Made by a program: the position numbers and the translations under genes | Assembly (NCBI RefSeq): GCF_017430385.1 | Contig: NZ_JAFRNB010000128.1 | Coordinates: 71,690 to 108,969 of the forward strand | DNA length: 37,280 bases | Direction of reading: 5' to 3' | DNA from: Treponema sp. | Lineage (GTDB): Bacteria; Spirochaetota; Spirochaetia; Treponematales; Treponemataceae | The notes under the pieces: model-generated | Told to the model about the DNA's origin: nothing | What the model saw: the letters and a program-made list of their open reading frames with translations, nothing else | Databases searched by the model: none | In this document: in pieces, positions 24,832-33,957 of the stretch | Layout of the letters: each line of letters starts with the position of its first letter | How positions within the stretch are numbered: the stretch's first letter is position 1

Positions 24832-25770
24832 ATGAAACTTTCTATAATAATCCCAGTTTATTACAATCAGGATAATCTTCGCCCGCTCTATGATGACATC
24901 AAGAAAAAGATAATCGATGTCATTGATTATGAGTATGAGCTTGTTCTTGTTAACGACGGCTCAAAAGACAAAAGCTATGAGGTGATGCAGGAGCTTGCCC
25001 AAAAAGACGACAATATCAGGATTCTCAGCCTTTCACGCAATTTCGGATCCCATTCCGCAATTTTATGCGGGCTTGCTCATTGCACTGGCGACTGTGCCGT
25101 CATAAAGGCTGCCGACCTTCAGGAACCTACGGAAATGATTCTTGATATGGTCAAAAGCTGGAAGAAAGGAAACAATGTCGTCCTCGCGGTGCGTGAGGGG
25201 CGTGATGAGAAAAAAAGCCAGACATTCTTCTCAAATCTTTATTACTGGATGGTCAGGAAAACTTCCTTTCCTGCTATGCCTAAGATGGGCTTTGATGTGT
25301 ATCTCCTCGACCGCAAGGTGATTGATGTGCTGAACGCGCTCGACGAGAAAAATTCAGCCTTGACAGGACAGATTCTGTGGAGCGGATTCAAAACAAGCCA
25401 GGTCTATTACACAAGACTTGAACGGAAAATCGGTAAAAGCCGCTGGACGCTAAAAAAGAAAATCAGGCTTGTCACCGATACGCTTTTCAGTTTCTCGACT
25501 TTGCCAATAAAAATTGTCTCGACATTAGGGTTCCTTGCGTTCTCAGGGAGCCTTGTCTGGGCCGCGTTCCTCGTGGTCGCAAAAATAATGAAGCTTATCC
25601 CTGTTACGGGCTGGACGACGCTCATAGTGTTCAATCTGTTCAGTTTCGGGGTGATTATGCTGTCAATCGGAATCCTGGGCGAGTACCTGTGGCGTACATT
25701 CGATGCCACAAGGAACAGACCACCTTACATAATTGAAGATTCAAATATCAAAGGAAGAGAGGAGAAGTAA
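24832..25770 (+). CDS. GtrB-like family 2 glycosyltransferase, polyprenyl-phosphate sugar synthase
   Basis: The 312-residue protein has a GT2 domain (MKLSIIIPVYYNQDNLRPLY, LVLVNDGSKDKSYEVM, SLSRNFGSHSAILCGL) and two C-terminal transmembrane helices (about 225-250 and 262-285). The second is followed by LGEYLWRTFDATRNRPPY, the tail of the GtrB/DPM1-like group. The metal motif reads AADLQEP where GtrB has DADLQDP, so the first Asp is Ala. Members load a sugar from a nucleotide donor onto undecaprenyl phosphate on the cytoplasmic face. A gtrA-like gene lies downstream, supporting a Gtr-type glycan-modification module. Confidence 0.9.
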   Translation: MKLSIIIPVYYNQDNLRPLYDDIKKKIIDVIDYEYELVLVNDGSKDKSYEVMQELAQKDDNIRILSLSRNFGSHSAILCGLAHCTGDCAVIKAADLQEPTEMILDMVKSWKKGNNVVLAVREGRDEKKSQTFFSNLYYWMVRKTSFPAMPKMGFDVYLLDRKVIDVLNALDEKNSALTGQILWSGFKTSQVYYTRLERKIGKSRWTLKKKIRLVTDTLFSFSTLPIKIVSTLGFLAFSGSLVWAAFLVVAKIMKLIPVTGWTTLIVFNLFSFGVIMLSIGILGEYLWRTFDATRNRPPYIIEDSNIKGREEK

Positions 25771-25773
25771 ACT

Positions 25774-26868
25774 ATGGAAAAAATAATGCCGAACCGCCTT
25801 GACCGCGGATTTTTCATGTACCAGAAGGAATTCGAGCAGAAGGCGATAGAGGTTCTTCGTTCTGGATGGTATATCCTCGGAAATGAGGTGAAGCAGTTTG
25901 AGACGGAGTTCGCCGCATATACAGGCTCAAAGCATTGCGTGGGGCTTGCGAGCGGTCTCGATGCTCTATGGATTGCGTTCCGTGTGCTTGGAATCGGCAA
26001 GGGCGATGAGGTTATCGTTCAAGGAAACACCTACATTGCGAGCGTAATGGGAATCACGATAAACGGAGCGACACCTATATTTGTCGAGCCGGATGAATAC
26101 TTCAATATGGATGTCTCAAAAATCGAGGAGAAAATTACCCCGAAAACAAAGGCGATTCTCGTCGTGCATCTTTACGGTCAGGCCTCAAACATGAAGCCGA
26201 TTACAGACCTTTGTAAGAAATACAATCTCCGGCTCGTAGAGGACTGTGCCCAGTCTCACGGTGCATGTTTTGACGGTAGGATGACAGGAACTTTTGGTGA
26301 CATCGGCTGCTTCTCTTTCTATCCGTCAAAGAACCTCGGTGCGTTCGGGGATGCTGGCGCAATTACCACTGACAATGCCGAACTTGCGGAGAAAATTCGT
26401 ATTTTTAGAAATTATGGCAGCGAGAAACGCTATCACAATAAAGTGGTCGGAGCAAATTCCCGCCTTGACGAGATGCAGGCAGGGCTTCTTCGTGTTCGGC
26501 TTACGCATTTGGATGAGCTTGCCGCAGAGAAAAAACGAATCTGCGAGCGATATCTAAGGGAGCTGTATAATGACAAGATAATGCTTCCTGAAACTCGTGC
26601 GGGGGCTACGCATATCTGGCATCAGTTTGTAATCCGAAGCAAACAGCGCGATGAGCTGATGAAATACCTTGATGCAAAAGGAATCGGAACAATCATTCAT
26701 TATCCTATCCCTCCGCATCTATCCGAGGCTTATTCATATCTCGGTATGAAAGAAGGCTCTCTGCCTGTTACTGAAAAATACGCGAAGGAAGTCCTTTCCA
26801 TACCGCTTTACAACGGCATGACGGAAGACGAGCAGACAAGAGTGATTGAGGCGATAAACACATTTTAG
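25774..26868 (+). CDS. DegT/DnrJ/EryC1-family sugar aminotransferase (FdtB/QdtB-like)
   Basis: The 364-residue cytoplasmic PLP enzyme has LASGLDALWIAFRVLGIGKG, QGNTYIASVMGITINGATPI, the VEDCAQSHGA motif and the PLP-lysine segment FSFYPSKNLGAFGDAG. RNYGSEKRYHNKVVGANSRL and a C-terminal HLYGQ/HYPIPPH pattern complete the picture. These match sugar 3-aminotransferases such as FdtB and QdtB. Placed after a 3,4-ketoisomerase, it should convert dTDP-3-oxo-6-deoxyhexose to the 3-amino sugar with glutamate as donor. It lies three bases after the previous gene. Confidence 0.93.
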   Translation: MEKIMPNRLDRGFFMYQKEFEQKAIEVLRSGWYILGNEVKQFETEFAAYTGSKHCVGLASGLDALWIAFRVLGIGKGDEVIVQGNTYIASVMGITINGATPIFVEPDEYFNMDVSKIEEKITPKTKAILVVHLYGQASNMKPITDLCKKYNLRLVEDCAQSHGACFDGRMTGTFGDIGCFSFYPSKNLGAFGDAGAITTDNAELAEKIRIFRNYGSEKRYHNKVVGANSRLDEMQAGLLRVRLTHLDELAAEKKRICERYLRELYNDKIMLPETRAGATHIWHQFVIRSKQRDELMKYLDAKGIGTIIHYPIPPHLSEAYSYLGMKEGSLPVTEKYAKEVLSIPLYNGMTEDEQTRVIEAINTF

Positions 26869-26876
26869 AGGGCAGA

Positions 26877-27947
26877 ATGAAGAAAGAAAACTGGATAAAC
26901 ATGGCGAAATTTATTGCGATTCTCGCGGTGATGGTAGATCACACAAACGGTGTCCTGTATACGCATCACTCCGTCGCAGTCGCATCATATTTTTCGGTCT
27001 CTTTGTTTATCTTTCTTATGGGAATAACAACGTTCTGGTCTTATGAGCGGAATGTCGGCAATTTGAAGACAAAGGTCATCCAGAAAATTTCCGCTATATC
27101 CGTCTCCTACTTTTTGGCGACAGCAGTTTATCAGGTTACGGCTTATCATAGCTTTGATTTTGGCCGTTATGTTACGGCGTTAATCAACTTCAACGCATCG
27201 GGACCGTTCTATTTTGTTCTTCTGTATATACAGCTTGTTTTTGTAAGCCCATTTATCTTTTATCTTATAAAGATTATAGGCAAAACGAATAGCAAAAGAT
27301 TTGCTGTAATGAACTATATATTTGTTTGGGGGGGGGTAATATTATTAAGCTACTTCACAACTAACTTTACGAATATTCTTGACATATATGGCGGTGGTGG
27401 AAAGGTTTTTGGAGGAACATATCTTATCCTGCTTTATATGGGGATGATTTTTGCGGCGTATTACAGGTATTTCAAGGCTGATATTTTTCTATTCTTGATA
27501 TTCCTTGCTCTTGCGTTCGGCTGGTGGCGTTTTGAGTGCCACAATCAGTTCGCCATTGACAGGAAAGTGCCGTTCGGGGGCGGATTCAATCCACCGAGCA
27601 TAACATCAAGTACTATGGCTCTGCTTCTGGCTGGAGTCATGTTCAACTTTGGTGCGCTGGTTGAAAAGAACCGTGTATTAAGAAAATATTGCGGAATGTG
27701 GGCATGGCTCGGTTCACACACGCTTTATATATTTTTGTATCACAGGTATTTCCTTGATTTTTGGCTCGGAAGATTCAAGTTCTTGCAGGAAAATATCTGG
27801 ATAAAAAGAGCCGGCTATATGTGCGTTATGATTTTTGGTTCGATTGCCATTGAATACTTGGGTTATGGACTAAAAAAAATTTACGCACGGCAAAAAACTA
27901 TTGTTATGGAGATGACAGAACGAATTGAAGAAAGAGACGCTTGCTAA
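26877..27947 (+). CDS. Acyltransferase-3 family membrane protein with G9 tract
   Basis: The 356-residue polytopic protein opens with NWINMAKFIAILAVMVDHTN (family catalytic His) and continues with about ten hydrophobic segments, ending GYGLKKIYARQKTIVMEM. It likely acylates a sugar of the surface glycan. Homologues include O-acetyltransferases and sugar-modifying enzymes. A run of nine G at 27328-27336 encodes Trp151-Gly-Gly-Val in frame, so one-base slippage would truncate the protein in its middle. The start is eight bases after the aminotransferase, and its end overlaps the gtrA-like gene by 23 bases. Confidence 0.85.
   Translation: MKKENWINMAKFIAILAVMVDHTNGVLYTHHSVAVASYFSVSLFIFLMGITTFWSYERNVGNLKTKVIQKISAISVSYFLATAVYQVTAYHSFDFGRYVTALINFNASGPFYFVLLYIQLVFVSPFIFYLIKIIGKTNSKRFAVMNYIFVWGGVILLSYFTTNFTNILDIYGGGGKVFGGTYLILLYMGMIFAAYYRYFKADIFLFLIFLALAFGWWRFECHNQFAIDRKVPFGGGFNPPSITSSTMALLLAGVMFNFGALVEKNRVLRKYCGMWAWLGSHTLYIFLYHRYFLDFWLGRFKFLQENIWIKRAGYMCVMIFGSIAIEYLGYGLKKIYARQKTIVMEMTERIEERDAC
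27328..27336 (+). repeat. Nine-G homopolymer inside an acyltransferase gene
   Basis: Nine consecutive G follow TTTGTTT and precede TAATATT inside the acyltransferase gene, at codons 151-154. The current length keeps the gene in frame. Such tracts are known switches of surface-glycan genes in other bacteria. Confidence 0.9.
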
Positions 27948-28386
27948 AATCACACAGTTCGTCAAATTCGGAATTGTTGGTTTTTCAAACAATGTGATTT
28001 TTTATCTCGTGAATCTTGCAGTCCTGTTCCTGCTCAAAAATCAGAAATTATCATGGGATTATATGGCAGGAAACATCGCGGGCTTCTTGTTCAGCGTCCT
28101 TTGGTCGTATTACTGGAACAATAAATATGTTTTTAAGCAGGACGGGAACGAGAAACGGTCCGCATTAAAGACACTCCTTAAGACATATATGGCGTATGGC
28201 TTTACTGGAATAGTTTTGAACAATGTGCTTTCTTATCTCTGGATTTCAATTCTTGGAATTTCAAAGCTGATTGCTCCTCTTATCAATTTGTTCATTACCG
28301 TTCCTGTGAATTTTATTATGAACAAACTATGGGCTTTTAGAAGCTCGGTTACGGAGGAGGAGAAAAATGATTCATCAGCTTGCTGA
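27925..28386 (+). CDS. GtrA-like membrane protein (lipid-linked sugar flippase family)
   Basis: The 153-residue protein shows four transmembrane helices and the family pattern: [46 protein letters not shown], then [20 protein letters not shown]. GtrA proteins move polyprenyl-phosphate sugars across the inner membrane. The start is TTG 27925, the first usable codon after an in-frame TGA, with GGAG 13 bases upstream. It overlaps the acyltransferase end by 23 bases and the acetyltransferase start by 20. With the GtrB-like gene at 24832 it would form the loading and flipping pair. Confidence 0.92.
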   Translation: MKKETLAKITQFVKFGIVGFSNNVIFYLVNLAVLFLLKNQKLSWDYMAGNIAGFLFSVLWSYYWNNKYVFKQDGNEKRSALKTLLKTYMAYGFTGIVLNNVLSYLWISILGISKLIAPLINLFITVPVNFIMNKLWAFRSSVTEEEKNDSSAC

Positions 28387-28822
28387 TTGCAAATCCTCAA
28401 ATATAGGAAAGGACACAAATATCTGGCAGTTTTGCGTTATTTTCCCGGAAGCAAAAATTGGAGATAACTGCAATATCTGTGCGAATGTGCTTGTGGAGAA
28501 CGATGTTATAGTGGGAAACAATGTGACCGTAAAAAGCGGTGTTCAGCTTTGGGACGGCGTTACGGTTGAGGATGATGTGTTTATCGGTCCGAATGTTACT
28601 TTCACAAATGACTTGTTTCCTCATTCGAAGATTCATCCGAAGGAATATTTGAAAACGATTATAAAGAAGGGGGCAAGCATTGGTGCGAACAGTACGATTG
28701 TTTGCGGTCATACGATAGGAGAAAATGCGATGATTGGAGCCGGAAGCGTGGTTACGCATGATGTTCCCGCTGGGGAACTGTGGTACGGAAACCCGGCAAA
28801 ATGTATACGAAAAACTTTTTGA
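28367..28822 (+). CDS. dTDP-3-amino-3,6-dideoxyhexose N-acetyltransferase (FdtC/QdtC-like)
   Basis: The 151-residue protein is a left-handed beta-helix acetyltransferase with hexapeptide repeats ([55 protein letters not shown], then [20 protein letters not shown]). The NDLFP stretch holds the residues that usually contact the sugar nucleotide. The end [16 protein letters not shown] is typical. With the ketoisomerase and aminotransferase it would yield dTDP-Fuc3NAc or dTDP-Qui3NAc using acetyl-CoA. A very strong GGAGGAGG precedes ATG 28367, and the gene overlaps the gtrA-like end. The dTDP-glucose synthase and dehydratase (RmlA, RmlB) are not in the window. Confidence 0.92.
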   Translation: MIHQLADCKSSNIGKDTNIWQFCVIFPEAKIGDNCNICANVLVENDVIVGNNVTVKSGVQLWDGVTVEDDVFIGPNVTFTNDLFPHSKIHPKEYLKTIIKKGASIGANSTIVCGHTIGENAMIGAGSVVTHDVPAGELWYGNPAKCIRKTF

Positions 28823-28866
28823 AGTAATTTTCGGAAAAAAATTGAGCATTGAGGGAAATTAGGAAA

Positions 28867-30483
28867 ATGATTGGTTTGGAAGCTATAGGAAAAAAAATAA
28901 AAGAAAATTTTTGTCAAGATAATTTGTACTTTTTAAGTTCCATCGTTTTGAAAATTAGTATTCTTTCTTTGGTGTTGTTAATACCTTTTGTGCAAGATTT
29001 ATTATATACGCTAGCTTTTAGTAAAGCCAATATGGATGTTTATCAATATCGACATATTATTGCATCAAAAGAACTTTTCTTATTTCCGATTTTGCTTCTT
29101 TTTTCAATTTTGATTTATGGTCTTGGACGGTTGTTTGATTATAAAAAATTAGATTTTGATCAAAAAATACATTTTTGGACTATGGTTGCATGCTTTTTTA
29201 TCATTTTTGTTATTCATCAGTATTGGGATCCAAATTTTGGAGATGATGAATTTATGACTTCTGTATTAGATGGGCGTTTGTTTTCTCAATATGTTTTATC
29301 TACAATTAAGACTTGGCAGACTAGAATTGTTGGCTTGTATACTGCAAAGTTAGTTAGGTTGAATCCTATTATATGGAGACTCCTTGATTCTCTTTGTATG
29401 GTTACGATCATAGAGGGAATTGTTCAAATCTCTTTAACTGGGAAAAATAAAAAGTATGCTTTTTCAGTTTGTTTGTTATTAGGATTGATACCTGTCTCTA
29501 TTTATAAAAGTGCTGGTTGGATAATGACAACAACAACTTATGTCTGGCCTTTAGCTTTTCTTATGCCAAGTTTTATTATAATAAAAAAAGAAATAATAGG
29601 AAAAGAATCTAGAAAATATGAATATATTTTATCATTTATTCTTGCTGCTATAGGAGCTACAGAGCTTTCATTAATACCTGTCATTTTGGTGGCATCTTTT
29701 TTATTTATTATCTATCAAATCTTTCTTCAAAAGAATAATTATTCAAAGCCGAGTAAATACATTGTTGCAATTTTTATTTTATCTATTTTAGAATTTGCTT
29801 TTGCATTTTTAGCACCCGGAAATGCAGTTCGTTCCGTTGAGGAATTAAAGTGGTTCCCTGAATTTCCATCTTTGTCGATATTGAATAAATTAAAATTAGG
29901 AATATTAATTACGATGCCTTATTTTTATGGAATTGCATCTAAGAATTTTATTATTTTACCATTAGAATTTGCTTTGTTTGTAAAATTTTATTCTGAGAAA
30001 AAATGGAAAATGTGTATATGTCAAATACCTTCTCTGTTTATAATTTTTGTTTTTGGTTTCTTTCCACTCTTTTTGAACAAAATTTTTAGTGTTCCGAAGT
30101 TTTTTTATGGTTTTAAAAATATACACTTAGCAGAATTCTGTAATTTTAGTCATGCGAATTTCTTTGTAAATGTAGAAATCTTATTTTATATTGTTATTCT
30201 GTTTTTAACTTTGTATTCCTTATATATGGCGGTTGAAAATAGATATAGGGCAATTTTTACTGTTCTTGTTTTTTTAGCAGGTTTTTTAACACGGTTTATA
30301 TTGTGTTTTTCACCTACAGTTTATGCTTCTGGTTTTAGAACTAGTTATTATTGGGCAATATCAGTTTTTATTTGCTCTGCCATAGTTTGGGAGAATACTA
30401 AATCTGAAAAAACTTGTATAACATTAGAACGAGGATTAGTCTTGATAACTATTTTTCTCTTTATTGTTATTTGCTTATCTTGA
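28867..30483 (+). CDS. Polytopic membrane protein, possible GT-C glycosyltransferase (DUF6056-like)
   Basis: The protein (538 residues from ATG 28867; a TTG at 28849 is the alternative) has about 11-12 hydrophobic segments. The first outside loop carries HQYWDPNFGDDEFMT, with acidic residues as in GT-C active sites. SAGWIMTTTTYVWPL and FLAPGNAVRSVEE follow and resemble the DUF6056 family of predicted glycosyltransferases. It would transfer a lipid-linked sugar to a surface glycan, which would complete the GtrA/GtrB module. The gene is strikingly AT-rich (long runs of TTT, ATT and TTA codons), unlike the five genes before it, suggesting separate acquisition. Confidence 0.6.
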   Translation: MIGLEAIGKKIKENFCQDNLYFLSSIVLKISILSLVLLIPFVQDLLYTLAFSKANMDVYQYRHIIASKELFLFPILLLFSILIYGLGRLFDYKKLDFDQKIHFWTMVACFFIIFVIHQYWDPNFGDDEFMTSVLDGRLFSQYVLSTIKTWQTRIVGLYTAKLVRLNPIIWRLLDSLCMVTIIEGIVQISLTGKNKKYAFSVCLLLGLIPVSIYKSAGWIMTTTTYVWPLAFLMPSFIIIKKEIIGKESRKYEYILSFILAAIGATELSLIPVILVASFLFIIYQIFLQKNNYSKPSKYIVAIFILSILEFAFAFLAPGNAVRSVEELKWFPEFPSLSILNKLKLGILITMPYFYGIASKNFIILPLEFALFVKFYSEKKWKMCICQIPSLFIIFVFGFFPLFLNKIFSVPKFFYGFKNIHLAEFCNFSHANFFVNVEILFYIVILFLTLYSLYMAVENRYRAIFTVLVFLAGFLTRFILCFSPTVYASGFRTSYYWAISVFICSAIVWENTKSEKTCITLERGLVLITIFLFIVICLS

Positions 30484-30546
30484 TTATAATTTCTAATCAA
30501 TTATGCTTGCTGTATTTTGAAAAATTGATTGTATGCAATATTTTCT

Positions 30547-31527
30547 CTATCCTTGAATTTTTCGTCTTAAGAGTATTTTCCATGCGATTAAGCCGAAAAA
30601 TCTTTTCATTATTCTAAATGTATTACGGATAATATTTTTGTCCAAATAAATATACTTGCAATTTTTTGCAAAATATATGAATGTAAACAAAGTCTTATCC
30701 TTTAATTCCGTGTAATAACGGATTGTTGCGTTTAAGAAATCATACTCGCGTTTTTTAAAAGGAATGGTGTTTTTAAGCAACAAAAGCCGTTCCAGTCTTT
30801 CGTCGTTTTTTGCACATTCGAAATCATATTTTTCTTTTTTTAGCGTAAGTCCTTGCTCTTGTATAAAAGAAAGTTTTTCATTTGCTATAGTTTCTGTATT
30901 TTCATGGCGGCGGTACCTTATTGTACATTCATTTAAATATATAAAACCATTTTTTGCACATGAATTAAATGCAAACCACCAGTCATGATATTTTATTTGT
31001 GCGGGTGCCGCAGAGCATGATTTTAAAAAGTCGGAATGTGCAAGCATGGTAGAGCCTTGTACGATATTGCTGTATAGAATCCTTTTAAAAAGTTTGAAGG
31101 TATCTTTTGGAATCCAATGATAGTTTGCAACATCTTGCATGGTAATGTTCTGAGATTCATTATTTTTATTTACTAGCATTGAATTTGAGCATATAAAGTC
31201 ATACTCACCAATATTATTGACAAGTTTTTCCAGTTTGTCTGTCTCCCATATATCATCTTGATCAGAGAGGGCTATGAAATCACCTGTGCAGAGAGATATG
31301 GCTTTTTTAAAATTCTTGGAAAACCCAAGGTTGGCATCGTTAAAATACAATCGTATTCGAGAATCCTTTTCAGCGTATTCCTGCAAAATCTTTCTTGTCG
31401 AATCTGTTGATAAATCATCGCAGATGATAAGCTCAAGAGGTTGGCTAGTTGACTGATTCAATATGGAGTCGAGCTGCTCTTTTAGGTATTTTTCTCCATT
31501 GTAAGTTGCCATAGCTACAGAAATCAT
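30547..31527 (-). CDS. Family 2 glycosyltransferase
   Basis: The 326-residue enzyme has a GT2 GT-A fold at the N-terminus: MISVAMATYNGEKYLKEQLD, LELIICDDLSTDSTRKIL, NDANLGFSKNFKKAI and the metal site LSDQDDIWE. This pattern is common in rhamnosyl- and other sugar transferases of O-antigen clusters. The C-terminal 100 residues are Lys/Phe-rich without a clear membrane helix. GGAG precedes the ATG at 31527. It converges on the GT-C-like gene with 63 bases between them and no evident terminator. Confidence 0.9.
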   Translation of the reverse strand: MISVAMATYNGEKYLKEQLDSILNQSTSQPLELIICDDLSTDSTRKILQEYAEKDSRIRLYFNDANLGFSKNFKKAISLCTGDFIALSDQDDIWETDKLEKLVNNIGEYDFICSNSMLVNKNNESQNITMQDVANYHWIPKDTFKLFKRILYSNIVQGSTMLAHSDFLKSCSAAPAQIKYHDWWFAFNSCAKNGFIYLNECTIRYRRHENTETIANEKLSFIQEQGLTLKKEKYDFECAKNDERLERLLLLKNTIPFKKREYDFLNATIRYYTELKDKTLFTFIYFAKNCKYIYLDKNIIRNTFRIMKRFFGLIAWKILLRRKIQG

Positions 31528-31810
31528 TTGTTTACTCCTTTTTGCAGATGAAATAATCTTTTTAGAATCCTTGGAATATCTTAGAAAGATAAATATATCC
31601 TTAGATAGTGTGAAAAATAATATGCAGTATTTTCCTATATCTTATTGGTGTAAGTCATTATATTTTCAATATTTATGCTTTCGATATTATACAAAATCAC
31701 AGTCAGCACCATTCTTATCATAGATGTAATTATAAAATATAAAAAATGTTTTTTGCAACATGTATTCTCATTTTCAACGAAAACATTCTTAAAATTATTA
31801 TTTTGTTTTT
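31528..31810. other. AT-rich intergenic region without recognisable feature
   Basis: This 283-base gap between two minus-strand glycosyltransferase genes is highly AT-rich. I see no ORF, terminator or RNA structure beyond the ribosome-binding site of the gene ending at 30547. Its low-complexity composition could hide promoters. Confidence 0.5.
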
Positions 31811-32710
31811 TTACAAAATTTTTCTATATGCAATAAAAGCCTTTGCAAAAATCCACCAGTGTTTTGCAGCTTTGAAATCTAATATGCAGTAGTCTCGAAT
31901 GTAGCCCCAGATTTCCTTCCTGTAAATTTTCCCAATATTTGCTTTTTTTGAATACCTTTTATAAACGATAAGCTTGTTTCTGAATATATAAAACAATCTA
32001 AAGTCATTATGGTAGCTGCATTTCGAAAAAAAAGTTCTTTTTCTGGCACCAAGAGAATGAATCAAAGAAATATTATTGAAACGCACTATTTTGAAATCAT
32101 TCAGTTTCACTCTTATGCAAAATTCATGGTCAACCTCATCGATAAATAAAGAATCATCGAATTGACCGATAGAATTCCACATTGTAAGGTTTATTATATT
32201 TCCAGAGGCATACACTCTTTCAGGATATTCTACAGGGGGACGAGTAATTTTGGGTTTGCTGAAATCTTTTCCAAGCGTATATTTCAAAAGCTTTTTTATT
32301 TGGCTTTTTATAAGAACTGACACTGGTAATATTTGTTTTGACGGATCGACAATCATGGGGGCAAAACAGCAGGCTGATTTGTCTTGGATAAATGCTGTAT
32401 CAGCTAAAGCCAAATATTCAGAAAAATGATTTTCGGCAAACATCGAATCCTGATCCATTGTCAAGACCCAGTCAAAGCCATCGTTCATGGCGCGTTTGCA
32501 ACCAATGTTTTGGGCTGTCGCTATTCCTAGATTTTTATTATTCGGAATATAAATTGCGTTCGAAATCTTTTTGGCCAATTCCTCGTTATTTTCAGCACTG
32601 TTGTCAACTATATAGACTTTTTCGATGAACTTTGAATATGACTCTATGTTCTGAATCAGATTTGAGACAGTTTTAGGATTATACCAAATTACTACAGCTG
32701 CAAGACGCAT
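31811..32710 (-). CDS. Family 2 glycosyltransferase, rhamnosyltransferase-like
   Basis: The 299-residue enzyme has MRLAAVVIWYNPKTVSNLIQ, EKVYIVDNSAENNEELA, NLGIATAQNIGCKRAM and the metal site WVLTMDQDSMF. Later residues SIGQFDDSLFIDEVDHEFCI match the acceptor-side DE-VD motif of RfbF/WbbL-type rhamnosyltransferases. It is a paralogue in motif order of the N-terminal half of the protein encoded from 35704. It is divergent from the acyltransferase remnant at 32829, and the 118-base gap between them must hold both promoters. The sugar specificity is not decidable. Confidence 0.9.
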   Translation of the reverse strand: MRLAAVVIWYNPKTVSNLIQNIESYSKFIEKVYIVDNSAENNEELAKKISNAIYIPNNKNLGIATAQNIGCKRAMNDGFDWVLTMDQDSMFAENHFSEYLALADTAFIQDKSACCFAPMIVDPSKQILPVSVLIKSQIKKLLKYTLGKDFSKPKITRPPVEYPERVYASGNIINLTMWNSIGQFDDSLFIDEVDHEFCIRVKLNDFKIVRFNNISLIHSLGARKRTFFSKCSYHNDFRLFYIFRNKLIVYKRYSKKANIGKIYRKEIWGYIRDYCILDFKAAKHWWIFAKAFIAYRKIL

Positions 32711-32828
32711 TTTTTTTAACCTTAGTTACTTATTTAAGCGGTTATTATATTATAATAAATAGTTAGCCTTAGTCAAATATTTCTGATGATTGAAGAAATT
32801 TTTATTTTTTATTAGAATCCTTATTGAT

Positions 32829-33898
32829 ATGTCTTATAAACAAGAACGCAACTCTGCTTTTGAACTTTTACGAATAATTAGCATGTTTTTAATAGTTATG
32901 CACCATTATTCTGTGCATGGTGGTTTTGATTTTATGAGTCCATTTTCTGTTCGATTGTATTTCGTGCAATGCTTGGAAATGGGTGGAAAACTTGGTGTTA
33001 ACTTATTTGTGCTTATTTCTGGTTACTTTTTATGTAAATCTAATTTTAAATGGTTTCGACTTGTAAAACTTGAACTTGAAGTGATTTTCTATTCATTCGC
33101 TATCGGTTTGCTGTTTTTTATTTTTTCCCCTGAACGAGAAAGTCTTAAGGGGTTGCTTTCTGAATTGACGCCGATTCTTTCTTCTAAATATTGGTTTTAT
33201 GAAACTTATTTCGTCCTGGTATTAATTTCTCCTTTTATCAATAAGTTGATTGATTCGCTACAAAAGAATGAATTTAAAAAGATTTTACTTTTGCTTACTA
33301 TGCTATGGGTGGTTATTCCAACTTTTCCAAAAATAGGGCAACTGCAAATGTCTAATCTTGGCTGGTTTGTTTTTTTGTACTTGTTCGCAGCTTATATCAG
33401 AAACTTTCACGAGGATTTTAAAAAAACTCAGTTTGTTTTATTCTGGTTGGAATCGTAAGTTATGCCTTAATCCTGCTTTCTGTTTTAGCGTTTGATTTAC
33501 TTGGATTGATAGATTTGAGATTCCGAAAGAAGTTCGATTATTTTCTTCCTGTAAATAGTATTTTTATATTTATTTCTTCTATAAGCTTTTTGGTTGGTTT
33601 TTCAAAAATAAATATTAAATATAGGAAGGGGCTGAATTTGATTGCTTCGTCAACATTCGGTGTTTATTTAATACATGATAACCTTCTGTGTAGGCCTTTT
33701 TTATGGAACGATTTATTTAAAAATGCCACTTATATTAATTCTAATAAAATCTATATTCATGCAATTGTTGTGATTATGGCAGTATATATCATTTGTACCC
33801 TTGTAGATTTCTGTCGAAAATTTCTATTTGAGAAAACATTTTTTGTATTTGTAGAAAAAATAAAAGACTTGTACTACAAAAACTTGAATAATCTATAG
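32829..33898 (+). pseudogene. Acyltransferase-3 family gene interrupted by a frameshift at an A7 run
   Basis: ATG 32829 opens NSAFELLRIISMFLIVMHHY, the typical start of acyltransferase-3 (OafA/WecH-like) proteins, and reads to TAA at 33456-33458. The rest of the family sequence continues one frame over, from about 33427, in unbroken hydrophobic sequence (ILVGIVSYALILLSVLAFDL ... LIASSTFGVYLIHD) to a stop at 33896-33898. The junction lies at seven A (33420-33426). With eight A the two parts fuse into one protein of about 356 residues. This may be a mutation, an OFF phase state, transcriptional slippage, or a sequencing error. Confidence 0.82.
33420..33426 (+). repeat. A7 run at the acyltransferase frameshift
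   Basis: Seven consecutive A in TTTAAAAAAACTC sit where the reading frame of the acyltransferase gene changes. Adding one A restores the full-length frame. Confidence 0.7.
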
Positions 33899-33957
33899 TT
33901 CCTCAGTAACATATAGAAAACTTTACTTTTTCCCTAAGATATAAATATTGGTTTAAA

